A DNA stretch of 64,000 nt. Origin: Neopestalotiopsis rosae (Eukaryota; Ascomycota; Sordariomycetes; Amphisphaeriales; Sporocadaceae). Of this stretch, positions 30,614 through 42,578 are shown piece after piece (the stretch's first letter is position 1; each line of letters opens with the position of its first letter). Position numbers and translations under genes: made by a program. The notes under the pieces were generated by a model. That model made no database searches, had not been told where the DNA came from, and saw only the letters and a list, made by a program, of their open reading frames with translations. The stretch covers positions 4,092,001 through 4,156,000 of the forward strand of contig JALGAS010000002.1 in assembly GCA_023078685.1 (NCBI GenBank), given 5' to 3'.

Positions 30614-31679
30614 CTAGCCAGCGTGGTTAGAGAATACCATGTCGGAACCGTCAACGTCATCGCCTCGAACGAATGCCTTGTGACGATTGAGTGGAATGTG
30701 GTTGATCCGGTAGTCCCAGATAGCCGCATACATGACACGGTATGCTGCGAATCCAAACATAATCCCAATAATGCCGCCTGCGACAATGTCATACCAGTTA
30801 TGACTTTGATCCACAGTGAGCAATCCACCGACCAGTGTTGCACCGAGAATGGGAACAAACATCAGAACCAACTTCCACAAGGCAGGCTGGTGGTTGGAAA
30901 AGACCTTGAGCTTGGCATTGAGGTACAGGAACAAAAAGACCATACCAGAAAACATGGTGCTGGTGTGACCGCTGGGGAAACCTTGGATAGCGTTGTCCAG
31001 CGACGCTTTGTCCTTGGTTCTGCAAACATCTCGCGAAAACATGTATTCCTGGTAGCCGACACCATTGAGACCAGAATAGTCGAATCGCCCGTGATTCAGG
31101 ACCCTCTTGATGTCCGGGTTGCAGACGTGGTAAAAGAAGGGGCGAAGACCGCCTACCAGCCACTTGAGAGTTACCTGAAAGGCAGAAGACAAGGTGACAG
31201 CATATAACACGCCGAAGATACCATTGTTGATGTCCCAGAAGCTGCGTACTCTGACTTGTGCCAGGAGCATAATGGCAATCGGGATGAGTAAGGCGAGAAC
31301 ACCAGCCAACCAAGATGACACAAACTGACGACGGTACGGATATGCGAATTGAGGGTAGATGACCTCGCTACCATCTCTGATCGTGAGTGGGAACCTGAGG
31401 ATCAATAAGTGTTAGCTTCTTGTATGTTGCGTGGCTGAAAAGATGTTCTGGCGAATCGGCAGGTTCTAAGAACAGCAGGAGACAATATAAATAGAACATG
31501 GTCCAAAGAACTCACGTTCGGATAAATGCTGGACCAGCCCGAAATACTGCCAACGCATAACCATAGATGATGAGTATCGTCAAGATGTCCACAATGGTGA
31601 TCTTGAGCCATTGAAAAAATGTCGGACGCTTGTCGACGTTGTATGTCGTTGATTTTTTCATGTTGCGCGTTTTATCCAT
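30614..31679 (-). CDS. PAP2-superfamily lipid phosphatase (DPP1/LPP-like)
   Basis: Two exons, 31516-31679 and 30614-31394, around a 121-bp intron (GTGAGT..CTCAG), give 314 residues from ATG 31679. Six membrane segments surround the phosphatase motifs: KWLVGGLRP (K132, R139, P140), FPSGHTS (P195-H198) and DQSHNWYD (H253, D257). The FAYPYR element after the first loop is typical of diacylglycerol-pyrophosphate/phosphatidate phosphatases. The enzyme would dephosphorylate lipid phosphates at an endomembrane or vacuolar surface. The Ser-Arg pair usually opening the third motif is Leu-Leu (246-247). The His nucleophile and Asp are kept, so activity remains plausible. An earlier in-frame start occurs only as TTG. 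Confidence 0.9.
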
Positions 31680-32883
31680 GATGAAAGTAGATATTATGTT
31701 CGTTTTGTTGGGAGATGGTAACTGTTTCCAATCATGTGAGATCACTTCAGGGGATGCCAATCAAGGTTTATGTTGAGGCCGGGAGATCTTGATCGTAACA
31801 TCGAAAGTGGGCAGAGAAGCCGAGAGCATGTTATGGTCACTACCTGCGGTCAGCTCTCGGCGGTCATTCTTTCCCACAAATTCCACAAACTAGAAAAAGG
31901 TAGCATCACGTCACTCCTAGTCAACGCATCTTGTCGTAACTACCAGATTAAACAGCACACTGTTGCTTGGTCGTCATTGCGCCATGCCAACGGGGTCGTC
32001 TGCCTGCAAACAAATCGCAACGGCAACCCTAGTCATCCGGGTTGAGGTTCAGAAATGGACAAGACAGCATCAGCTCTGCTTTCCATGGCTTGATTATAGT
32101 TGATGCGCGGGCTTTTCAACGTCTGTCCACATGACAAACTCTCATCGTCCAGGCGAAGCCATATGCTCTTATTTAATTGACGAAGAATACTGTAGATGAA
32201 TGGTTTTGCCGTCACTACACTGGCAATGATAGCGCTCGTGGATGTAGTTTTTCCCGTGTGAAGCAGCTTTCCCAAGGACTTTGGGGCGTGTTACACAATC
32301 CACATAACAAACCACGATATCACTTAAAAGTCACAGTGGGCGGGTAATCATAAATCATCGGCAATAAACAGACCCCTTTTTGGTATATATAATGGACCAT
32401 CTCACTCAATAGTGTATGGCCATCTTCCTATAAATACAGTCCAGTTTCATAATAGCATTGCAAGTCATAACGTGTCATGTCGTCCCTCATTTCGTGATCC
32501 CAAAGCCGATGCCGCAGATGCAAAAGCCGTTCCAAACCAAAAACCGATCGTCCAAGCGCCTTGAGCTGGCATCAACCAGAAGCACAGCTCTCATTCCAAC
32601 AAACCAGATCACCAACAAATGCAGCCATTCGTTACTTGATGATCTTGCCGTTCCCGGGACTTCCTGTGTTCGTCCGTTTTCTATCCCTCGTCCGCGTCGT
32701 TAATGTTGGAAAAATTGAAGTCGAAACCGAGGACAACGCCTGGTCCGATAGAAATATACCTCTTCCTCCGGTACTTAATTACAAATAATATATGGTCTTT
32801 TCTTCGAATGTGTAGAAGTCATGCCGAAGGTTTTGCATGAGTTGAGAGTGAGTTCAAGAGAGAGGCGAGACTCACGCCTGGTC
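31680..32883. other. intergenic
   Basis: About 1.2 kb with the PAP2 promoter and the 3' flank of the Byr4-like gene. AT-rich in 32330-32450. No gene is seen. Confidence 0.45.
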
Positions 32884-35800
32884 TCATGGGCCTTGGACAA
32901 TATCCCGAAGCGCCCATCGCCAGGCATCACTGTCGCGTCCGTCTGTGTTGATCCATCTCTCACACTTCTTGCGCCATCTTTCTTCTTCCTCTCGCTGACG
33001 GCGGATGAATTCTGGCCCAACGTCGAATTCCTCTCCGACGAGCCACTCACTGCCAACATCGCTGGCGCGAGCTTGGCCACCTTCACCGCTGTTATCGTGC
33101 TCCTTATCTTCTAGATCAGGGATATCCTTGAAAGGATCTTCGTCGTCGAGAGCATCGAATCCCGCAAGAGGGTCGTCTTCATTACTGCCAGGTGCTTCAA
33201 TCCAGCGAAAGTGTACGGGATCAAAGACCATGTTGCCTTCGCGTTTGATGCCATTTGAAGCACCCATATTGGTGATTAGATATGGACGAGGAGTTGTCAT
33301 GCTCTCCTTGTCACGGGTCATGTTTGGTGACGTCGTTCCCATTGTGGGGGTAGTCACTGGAGGATCAAATGCGTTTAGAACAGTTTCGTTTCCTTCCCAT
33401 TTGCAGGTGTCTGGATTATAGGTCATGCCGTTGATAACTAATTCATGGTTAGCAAGATATAACAGACGAGAAGTAAGCGGATTGCAAACCTTTGGTATCC
33501 TTGGCAGCATTCATGTTGGTAATCAAATGTGGTTTGAGTTGAGGAGGTTTTCTGCTCTTCTTTGACCGTATAGAGCCATGTGGAAGGTGAGGAGCCCTTG
33601 ATGATAATTGAGCCACCCGTTGGGTTGGTGGTGGAGCTGCCGCTGTCGTCGGAGGTGCACGTTGTGCCAGACTCACTTCTCTAGCTTTGCGACTGGCTGC
33701 AGTGTCCCGAGCGAAATGAGGCAGGTTGTCAGCTCTGGCAGGCGAGAAAGCAGCGGCCAGGGCTGGACCGTTGCGCTCCGGCACTATGGTGCCAGGCATC
33801 TTGTTTCTGACAGTGTTGCGATCCCGTGCTGCGACGGGCTGTTTGACGAATTTGGACTCGGCGTGGGCAGAGGTTGGCAAATCATCAAAGGCATCTAGCT
33901 CAGTGCCATCGCCGAATTGCTTCACCCGGCGGGGCTTGCTCAATTGTTGCCAAGGCTCGGCGGCTATCTTCTCGACAGGATGGAGTCTGCGGGGGCTCGG
34001 TGATCTCATCACTGGTCTAGTCAGGGTACGGGACAATGGTCGAGTCTGCGGGCCGACATCCGAGTCATGCCGACGGAGCAGGCGAGAAGAAGGTTTGGTG
34101 GATACATGATGCGACTGGGAAGATCCGGATCCGGCGGGCAAAAAGGGCCTGCGCGCTTGCGCTGCACTTCCCTGGTACGATGGTGCTGCCTGGTTGCGAT
34201 CGACGGGAGTCTTTGGTCTGAAAGGCTGCTGAAATTGCGATCGATGGGTCTCGGTCAGGGATGTCGGTCGTTCAAATCGCGAACTTCCAGGTCGCGCTGG
34301 GGATTCGCCTGACTTGATCGCTGGGAGCGACCTCTTAAATCGGAGAAGTTGAGCATTTGTCGTCGTAGACGACTCATTCCTAAGGGCGCCAAGTGAAGTT
34401 TTTGAACCTAGCTCTCTTCTCCTCGGCGTGGAAGGTTGAAATGAGGACGCGGAAGATGGGGTTGCGGGAGAGACTATACTAGAGGTCGATGAGGTAGCAG
34501 AGTGACCACCAAGTCGGGACTGCGACCTCCTGGACGGTCGGTAGGGGACAGGGCCACCACTCTCCGAAACAGTCTCCAGAGAAGATTGAGTATGCGAACG
34601 CTCATGGTGACCTCCCGCCGGGCGTGGTAGACGTGACGGCTGCGCAGGAACTGGTTTGTTGGAGATAGTTACAGAAACTGAAGCTTTGGGTCTTGCTGGA
34701 CTTGACTGCCGAGTCTCCTTGACTTTCACATTGCGATGTAAGCTCAATTTCCCTGAGCCGAAGACGTCTCCATCCTCAAATTCAAGACCGTCCAGATCGT
34801 CTTCTTTCTCTGTCATTGGAGTTTCCGGGATTTTCTTGAAGGGGTCGACGCTTCTGCTTGCAGAAGAGGGACGTTCAGGCGATGCGCTTTGCTTTCGTAG
34901 CATCAACCTCTCATTGAGGTCTAGCGGACCGATTGGGAGGATCAGACCATCCAAGGCATCATCCTCACTTTCAGCTGTAATGGAGCTCGCTATGCTTGGG
35001 CTCATTGCAGAGGCATTCGAACTGCGCGTAGAGAAGACTTCTCTGCGGGTTCCCCCGAATCGCGTCCCTAGGCTACCTTCACCCCAGTCAAAGTCGTCTT
35101 CAGTTTTGACACTGGGTGTCCTGGGAATTTCCCTGCGGCTACTCAGTTGGAGCGTGCCATCCGTAGGTAGCTCGAGGTGCATCTCAAAGTCATCCTCTGA
35201 TTCCTTCTTTCGAGGCGTAGGTGGCGTGACGAGGGACAGCGGCTTGTAAGCAGCCGGAAGTCGGGGAGGTTGTTGGAATTTAGGGGCTCTGATAGTGTCG
35301 CCGCCATCTCCAAAGACATCGTCATCGTCATCGTTATCCCGGAATCTATCCAACGTAGATGCCGGTGATGATGTAGGTATAATATTCTCCTGTAGGTTTT
35401 CCCTCTTTGGGGATCTGTAGATAACAGCCGATTTCATCAACCTCACCGGGCTCGCCGTCAAAGTGCCACTAACTTGGCGCAGAGTCTCCGGGTATTGTGA
35501 AGCATCTTGGGGCTTGATACGGAGAGCGGTGCCGGCCTTGGGGAGCTCAATCTCATCACCCCAATCCTCGTGGATGATTTTCTGGACTTTCCTGCCTCCT
35601 AGTCTTTTGATAGTGCCTCCCATCAACGCCGACGGTGGCACATTCTGCGGGATCGGGATTCCAGCATGTTGTACGGCAAAGATGGCATCCATGGTCGACT
35701 TCTCATCCTCTCCGGCTAAATGGACCTGCCGGTCGTCGTCTCCAAATAACGAGTCCCTGTCTGACCGAAATGATGTGTGGCTGTCTCGTCTGCCTGGGCG

Positions 35801-35926
35801 GCTTGATGCATGTGTCGTTGAGCCACTTCGAAAGGACAGATCATCGGTATCAATCATGAAGTCGTCGTCGTCCCAGTTCTCCACCTCGTCCTCCACGATA
35901 TTTCTTGGTTTAAGTTGTAAAGCCAT
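32884..35926 (-). CDS. byr4: Byr4/Bfa1-like scaffold of the spindle-checkpoint GAP
   Basis: Two exons, 33490-35926 and 32884-33437, with a 52-bp intron (GTTTGC, GCTAAC branch, AATTAG) give 996 residues. The N-terminus WDDDDFMIDTDDL then KIIHEDWGDEIELP, the long Ser/Pro/Arg-rich disordered middle, and the C-terminal blocks INGMTYNPDTCKWEGNE, PYLITNMGAS and NMVFDPVHFRWI are those of fungal Byr4/Bfa1. Known members form a two-component GAP with Cdc16/Bub2 that holds the GTPase Spg1/Tem1 inactive at spindle pole bodies and so restrains septation and mitotic exit. A repeat of the HLITNMNAAKDTK and YLITNMGAS type appears on both sides of the splice. The start is ATG 35926. Confidence 0.87.
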
Positions 35927-38577
35927 GATGTCTGCAAGAGCCAAGTTGCTGAAGAATGGTCGAATTTATGTGTTTGAAAAGTTGTGTGTTTCCTAACGAT
36001 TGACTTCGGGTCAAAGATATTTGTGTGTTGTGTATTGTTGTCGTTTGTCGCGCTGTTACTGCAATGGCCGTCATGTGAAGCGCCTTCTTTAGGCGTCACA
36101 AGTACAAAATCGGGAAGAGGCGTCGCAGTCGTGCGCCCTCGAAACGGCTCCCAGCAACTCAACACGGCGATTCGAGTCAGCGTCGATAGACCATGTTCAC
36201 TTCGAAAAATCCCGTCCAGTTCCGTATCGCATGCTTAGTGACCAGTCGCAAAAATGGTTGAGCGTGGGTCTGTGAGTGTCAAAACGCGCGCGCTTTTGCA
36301 CTACTAATTGAACCCCTGCAGTGACGGTTGCGATTGCGAAAGTTGCTGTCTGTAATCAATCCTCCAGAGTGTGTTCCAGTCCCGTTCGTGTAAAGAGCTG
36401 CAAGCGAAATGCGATTGATCTGATGATGATGGTCGAGGAGGGTTGTTGTCGTTGTCGCGGCAATGAATTGTTGGGAGGTGCTGGATATGGTGTGCACGTC
36501 GTTAAAGGTGAGGCTTTCTTAGTGTAGAACAACAAAAGCCAGGCTTATGGTTTAGAGGCGCGGAGTAAGGATATCAAAGTTTGCTGCTAGATTTTGGTGT
36601 TGAAGCAAGAAACAGGAAGTGTGTCGATCCAGAGACCAGAGTGCTATTTCGTCAGAGAATCCTTTGCATCGAGATGGCCGGTAGTCAGGTCACTGCGGTC
36701 AGTTGTGTGTGTGGACGTCTGTTCTATTCGTGGATCTTGCTTCTGGAAGGCTGGGGGGTCATCAAAAATCGTAGACGAGAGAAAAGAGCTCTTCGGTGGT
36801 GCTAGGTGAAGCGGGATGGCTGGTCGTGCACTGGCCATTTTTCTTGGAGATCGGGGTCCTTCGTCAGCTCCTCCATTTTGAAATCCTTGTGCCTCCACAG
36901 TGGGCATCATTGCACCCACTTTGACCAGCCCACTGGAATTAGTGTGATGTGTGAAGGGACAGCCCTTGGCGAGCTTGGGCCAGTTGCGCCCCCAAAATGC
37001 CCGCGAGCTGCCCCTCTCTAACAACTCTTTCCAGTGGACAGAACAATCCGGAGGCGGGCATAGCGGACACCTCGAGGGCAATTACTACTGGATGTAAGCA
37101 CTGTAAAGCCACTGTAAGCACTGTACACTTGCAGCCTAACCACATTGCATATGATCTGTTCCTTTCTGTTCTGCTGCGTACCTGCCTGCCCCTGTGCTTG
37201 TGGTGCCCTGTGCTCGTGTGTACATAATACTGCTGCTGCTTTGCTTTGCCCCTCCCCCAACTCCAAAAAGGCAAGATTTCGCCTGGCAGTTTCTCACGTG
37301 GCATGAAAAACAACACGAACCAATGGGAAACGTCCCCTTTGCAGCGGTTCTCACCATTGTCGCCAACCTGACGCGGTTGGACGCGTTCAGACTTGATACC
37401 ACAACACATCAAAGCATACATTACCACGGGATGAAAGCAATAAGGACAGCAATGCTCTCCTTCCCGATGTTTCACTTGTTCCCATCCATGTTGCCATGTA
37501 GGAAATACCGGCTTGATTTCTTCTTCCGGAGCGATCACATTCAACGTCAGAAGTGACTGAATATTTGCTCGTGTCAACATTCGAGGGCCACCTTTCATCT
37601 CGCTTGATTGTCATGCTAGTTCATATGACATAGGCACCATAATACGAGCGGTTGGTCAAGTTTGTATCTAGCCTTTCCTTTCCTTCCGATGGTCAGCACA
37701 TGATTTTCCTCTAGGCTCCAACGTATTGTGGCAACTTTTGGTCCCTGAAAAAAAGAGCTCTTGAATGGCTGCTTTTGCTCCGGTTGCCGTGCCACGCGAG
37801 CCGCGCAGTATCTATTGTGGTATTATACAAATTCAAGTGGATAGATGATCTTCACCCTAGATCGCCTTGACTCGTGTCTATCGCTGTCCAGAACTGCTAT
37901 TTCATTTCGTTAGTACATCTCTAGCTTGTTGCTTAGGCACTTCTCAAGGCGGCAGTAGGGGACTGGTGCCTTGCAGCTGCCTAGCGGCACACGAGCACCT
38001 CAGTGGTCCGTGGCAGAATTTCAGTCGTGACAACCACAAGGAACAGCCCAATTGATAATTGGATACAATTGTTTCATATTCTCGTCCAGATCTTCAGAAT
38101 AAATGCTTTTCTTCTCTCTTTGATGCTGTCGTCTGACCATCGGCTGCGTCTTGCATAGTTATTGTTCTCCCGGTTTCCTTGTTGCCGGCACTTCCTAGCA
38201 AGCACTCTGGAGCTGTTGTTGCAATTTCACCTTGTACGCAACCTAGCTCCGTCATCCCCATCCGCCAAAATTACTATCGACTGACGGTTGATCACCGCAA
38301 TATTAAACCCGGACTATAACCTCTCCACACCCAGGCCAATACACCATCTTACAGGACGCTGAAACAGAATTTTCATTTACTGATCCCGGAATTCGTCTAG
38401 AGAGAAAAGATTATCCTCTCTTAGGCAAAACGACCGTCCGATAATCTGAAAAGCTCGACCGCGACGGACCTTTCGGCAACGCGCACTAGTCTCTGACCTG
38501 CCAGCCGCCTCACCTCACCTCGAACTTGCCACTCACTTGCCTGCTCGGCCGTCGGCTGCGCCCCCGTTCTCGCCATA
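35927..38577. promoter_or_regulatory. large divergent intergenic region between byr4 and the XRCC4-like gene
   Basis: 2.65 kb. The ends should carry both promoters. A GTAAGCACTGTA unit is duplicated at about 37095-37128. An open minus frame at 36939-37598 exists but lacks coding character. Nothing else is recognised. Confidence 0.4.
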
Positions 38578-40090
38578 ATGACTGACCACAACCTTGTGTT
38601 GCGGTATCCCGTTTCAGACCGGCCAGAAAATTCCTTTCTCCTTGAGGTGATCCCAACCGAAGGGTCCAAGAATGCCTTGAACCTCAAATTGGTGGGTACC
38701 GAAGGCGAGAAGCCCTATGTGGTAAAATGTGAGTGAGTTGTGATTTTCGATGCATTATTTTTTTTTTCTTGTCAACCCCCAATTACGCTCCGAGCGTAGG
38801 ATCGCCGGTGGTCTCTCCTCCGCTTGATTCCAGATCCCGGCAGCGTATATGTCATATTGTTTGCCAGGTTGTCCTTCGGGATATTGCAAACCCTCGCGTT
38901 GGCAATCTTCCGTCTCCCGTTGTGGATCTCTCTTAGTTCTAGACCCTGAAAATGGGTGGTGCTGTCAGGAACAGAGTAGCTGACATACCCTGATTTTCGT
39001 TTCATGAATTAGTACGTCATCAGCGAGTTCAAGAGTGGAAAGCCTCCCCTGGTCATTGCACCGATGACGAGTGGGAGCAGATTCTGATCGCTACCTTGAT
39101 CGAGACATCGAGCCCTCAAGGCAAAGACATCGAGGTCAAGGTGGAATTAGGAGTGGGCAAGGACAATAAGTCAACTGCCAATCTGATATTCCGCAAGAAT
39201 CTCTCTGGTATCACCGTAAGTGCTTATATAATTTTGTGCCTATGATGTCATTACTGAATGTCACATAGCAACGGCTTGGGTCTATCGAACTCAAAGAAAA
39301 TGTGAACGAATTTGTAGATCCCTTTCAATGGTGTGTCAACGCTATCGGTGATCATGCCAAAGTCGACAACGACTTGGCCGCCGCCACGGCAAAAGCAGCC
39401 GAGTTGGAGAAGACCACCAATGAGCTCAAGGCACAGCTGGAGGACCTTCTCAAAGCCAAAGATGATGACGAGCGCCAGCTCCTCGAAAAGTTTCGCGACT
39501 TATTGAATGAGAAGAAGCTCAAGATACGGCAGCAACAGCGACTGCTTGCTTCAGCAGAGGTAGACCCGGAAAAGCTACAGAATGTCGGCGCAAGCCAGAG
39601 TACTCTACGAAAGGCCAAGGCATCACGCAACAGTAAGCGCAAAGCTGCTGGAGAGGAGCCTGATGACGTCAGTGACGATGGCTTCGACCAAATGGATGTC
39701 GACGACCCAGTCAAAGTCAAAGATGAGTCGGACAACGATTCGGAAGACCATGACAACTTAGAAGACCGCCAAACAACTGAAGACGAGATGGGTGATGCGA
39801 CTGCTAGCGAAGCTGAGGACACAGATGAGGAAGCACAGCCAGCCCCTAAAGCAAAAGCAAAGCAGCCCGTCAAACCAGCTGCGACTAGTAGAACCAGCAA
39901 GGCTTCAGCATCCAAGAGCACTAGATCGAGGAGAGCCCGTGGCGAGACATCACCCTCGGATGCGGAAGATAAGGATGAGGATTCGGCACCGCCACCACCG
40001 CGTGCTCTACCAGTCCAAGGCAGGAAACGAACCCCTGTGACAGCCCAGGCAGCAAACAACGACGATACGGAAACAGATGATGAGCTATGA
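38578..40090 (+). CDS. XRCC4-like NHEJ factor
   Basis: Three exons, 38578-38728, 39013-39215 and 39269-40090, give 391 residues. The first intron is long (284 bp, GTGAGT..ATTAG), the second is 53 bp (GTAAGT..CATAG). The head domain (FLLEVIPTEG, then HCTDDEWEQILIATLIE after the splice, and GVGKDNKSTANLIFRKN) leads into a long coiled coil from about residue 138 with LLEKFRDLLNEKKLKIRQQQ, the layout of XRCC4/Lif1 (PF06632). An acidic/basic disordered tail with SPSDAEDKDED follows. The protein would bridge DNA ligase IV in non-homologous end joining in the nucleus. It is convergent with the AKR gene, 147 bp apart. Confidence 0.85.
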
Positions 40091-40237
40091 TAGTATTTGA
40101 TGCGCGAGCGCAACTGCATCGGATTGGACAATGCATGAGTTTGGTGTAACAGGTTTGGAAAAACAAGGTTGAGATTAGCGCTATATATTTGAATGCTGAC
40201 TATACATTTTAATCTTTATCCTCATTCGAGCTGTCAT

Positions 40238-41331
40238 TTATCGGCGGTCATCCTTGGCAAACTTGTCGTTCCAGAATCCTCTGTAGTGCTTTTGCTTTCC
40301 AATCTCCGAAATGGTCTCAACTTCCTTGGGCGTGAGCTTGAAGCTCGGCAGCTTCCTCAAGTACCCCTGAAGACGCTGCTCATTGGCACTCGTGGTGATG
40401 GCGACGATGCCTTGGTCCATGACCCAGCGGAGGGCGATATCAGCCGGGCTGACACCGTACTTCTTGGCCAGCTCGGCGTACGTGGCGTCGAGCGGGCCAG
40501 GCGAGGCCTTGGTGACTGCGCTCAGGGGGCCGTAGGACGAGATGGCAATGTTGTTCTTGCGGTGGAACTCGACCAGGTCGCCGTGCTGGAGGTACGGGTG
40601 GTACTCGATCTGGTTGATGGCGGGCGGGATGCGGGCGGTCTTGAGAATGACCTCGAGGTCCTCCTGCAGAAAGTTGGACACGCCAATGGACCGGGCCTTG
40701 CCCGAGTCCTTGATGGCCTCCACCTGGCGCCAGATCTCCTGGAGCTCCTCGGGCGTGTCGGCCAGGTACGGCGCGTGCACGAGGTACAGGTCTACGTAGT
40801 CGAGCTGCAGCTTCTTGAGGGACAGCTCAAAGGCCTTTTGCACGTCCTGCTTCTTGGTGCCGTGGAGCTTGGTCGTCACGTACAACTGCTCACGGGGCGC
40901 ACCAGCATCCTTGATGGCGAGACCCAGCTCCTCCTCATTGCCATACACTTGAAGGAATTAGCATGGTCCCGTATTGCAGATATTGAGACACCTTCATTCA
41001 GGGGAAATGATATCATCGTACCTTCAGCTCCATCCAGGTGGTAGTATCCGTTCTTGACGGCCATGACGGTCAATTTGACAATCTCCTGGTCTGGCTCAGC
41101 AGTCGGCTGGCTCTTATACCGAGCCGTTCCGAGGCCGTAGGCAAACTGATCGAGGGCATGAGCACTTTAACATAACCGAGGATACTAGGCAAGCATGCAG
41201 ATATGGAGGTATGTGATACTGACCATGGGAATTTGGTTGCCATCGTTGAGCTTGAGGAAGGGAATGTGGCCTGCCTGCTTCGGAGCGGCACCGGAGGCAT
41301 CCGGAGTGAACGAGGACGGGATGGAGTTCAT
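40238..41331 (-). CDS. aldo/keto reductase
   Basis: Three exons, 41224-41331, 41022-41145 and 40238-40947, with introns of 78 bp (GTCAGT..ATCAG) and 74 bp (GTACGA..TCAAG), give 313 residues. The catalytic tetrad of the family (PF00248) is present: D74 and Y79 in YHLDGAEVYG, K104 in VTTKLHG and H135 in [30 protein letters not shown] and the nucleotide-binding [14 protein letters not shown] follow. It would use NAD(P)H to reduce carbonyl substrates; the substrate is unknown. An upstream in-frame ATG at 41517 would add 62 residues with a mitochondrial-like basic N-terminus, but a TATA-like element inside that stretch favours the 41331 start. Confidence 0.9.
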
Positions 41332-42578
41332 CTTGTCGGGGAGAATTTTAGCACGAAGGGGCATACTGGAAAAATGGTGGAAGGCAGAGCGGGAGGCGTA
41401 TATAGTCTTATACTTCTGGACGGCGGCGGGAAACACGGCGGCTATCCGAGATGCAGCAGCTGGACGCAGAGCAAAGGATCTTAAACTCAAATGAGTAAAT
41501 TCTTTAGCAGGATGCATGAGAGGCCAAGCTTGTTCCGAGCTGAGCTGGCTCGAAATTCAGTTAACTACGGGGCAAGCACCGGGGCGGAGACGAATGGGAT
41601 TTACCAATCGGCACATCGGACGGGAAGAAATCAATGATCAGCTCTTGGTCCAGGTGGTGTGTAGTGGGAATCTTCAGCGAGATAATCGCCTAATAATGGA
41701 GTACCCATCCTACTGCAGGGTCTCTCTTTTGATAAATCACAGTTGTCCAATTGCGCCATGTCTCTTGCGTATGATGGATATACTCGCGCGGTATACCCCA
41801 CCAACTAGGAGAAATGACTCAGGTGCTTGTATTTGGGTGCCCCCGTCGGCTCGGTGACGAGACTCCGTGCTCGGATAACGAGAATGATTATACAATAACA
41901 GCAAGCCCATCAGTCATCCTATACTGCTCATGTAAGCTCACCTACGAAACATTCTCCCGATTATATCATACCAAGCTATACTGGCCAGGCTCTGTACCAC
42001 CCTAGACATCCAATGAATGGGTTTGCAATCTCCCATTAGGGCAACATGGGAGTGAAAGCTTATCATGGCGGGGTAATGTTGTGCATGACGTTACATGGTA
42101 AGTACCTTTTCGGCGATAACGGCATTGCTTTGAACTCGGCTCTGTCCGGTCTGAAACTTTGCGATCTGGAGGAAAACTATTGAGACTCACTATTGAAGAA
42201 ATATAATCACGATAGCTTCAGTCTGCCATTTTGTGATCTATACCTATTCATATCGCGTCTTCATAAAGATTGATAAGATTCCAAAGGTGGACCTGAATCG
42301 CCGGCTATCCGGGGTACAGTAGCTTCCCGAGAGTGGGAGCTCCAGCTCCAATTGTACCGCTTTTTATCGCCACCACGACGACTTTTGGTTGGTGATGTGA
42401 TGCGGACGTCTTTGCGCATCATCTTAGGAATCATTTTTTCGGACGACATTTCCCAGAATAATGGTCGCTGTCCAGCGCCCGAATGAACCAATGTCGTCTT
42501 TCTTAATATAATCATTTAGCATACTTGAGATTTCAAAGAAGCGAGCTCTCTCTTTTATCTCTTTCAAAACCACACCAT
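41332..42578. promoter_or_regulatory. divergent intergenic region between the AKR and SelO genes
   Basis: About 1.25 kb. Apart from the possible AKR extension (41332-41517) and TATA-like element there is no gene or repeat that I recognise. Confidence 0.4.
41399..41412 (-). promoter_or_regulatory. TATA-like element of the AKR gene
   Basis: On the minus strand this reads TATAAGACTATATA, about 70-80 bp upstream of ATG 41331, and lies inside the alternative N-terminal extension. Confidence 0.4.

Noticed and set aside
36939..37598. 219-codon minus-strand frame in the byr4/XRCC4 intergenic region, starting with ATG and containing CPYC
   Set aside because: Composition is unlike a protein (many Cys, His, Trp; no domain), there is no homology I recognise, and one frame of this size is not surprising in 64 kb. 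Transcript data could revive it.
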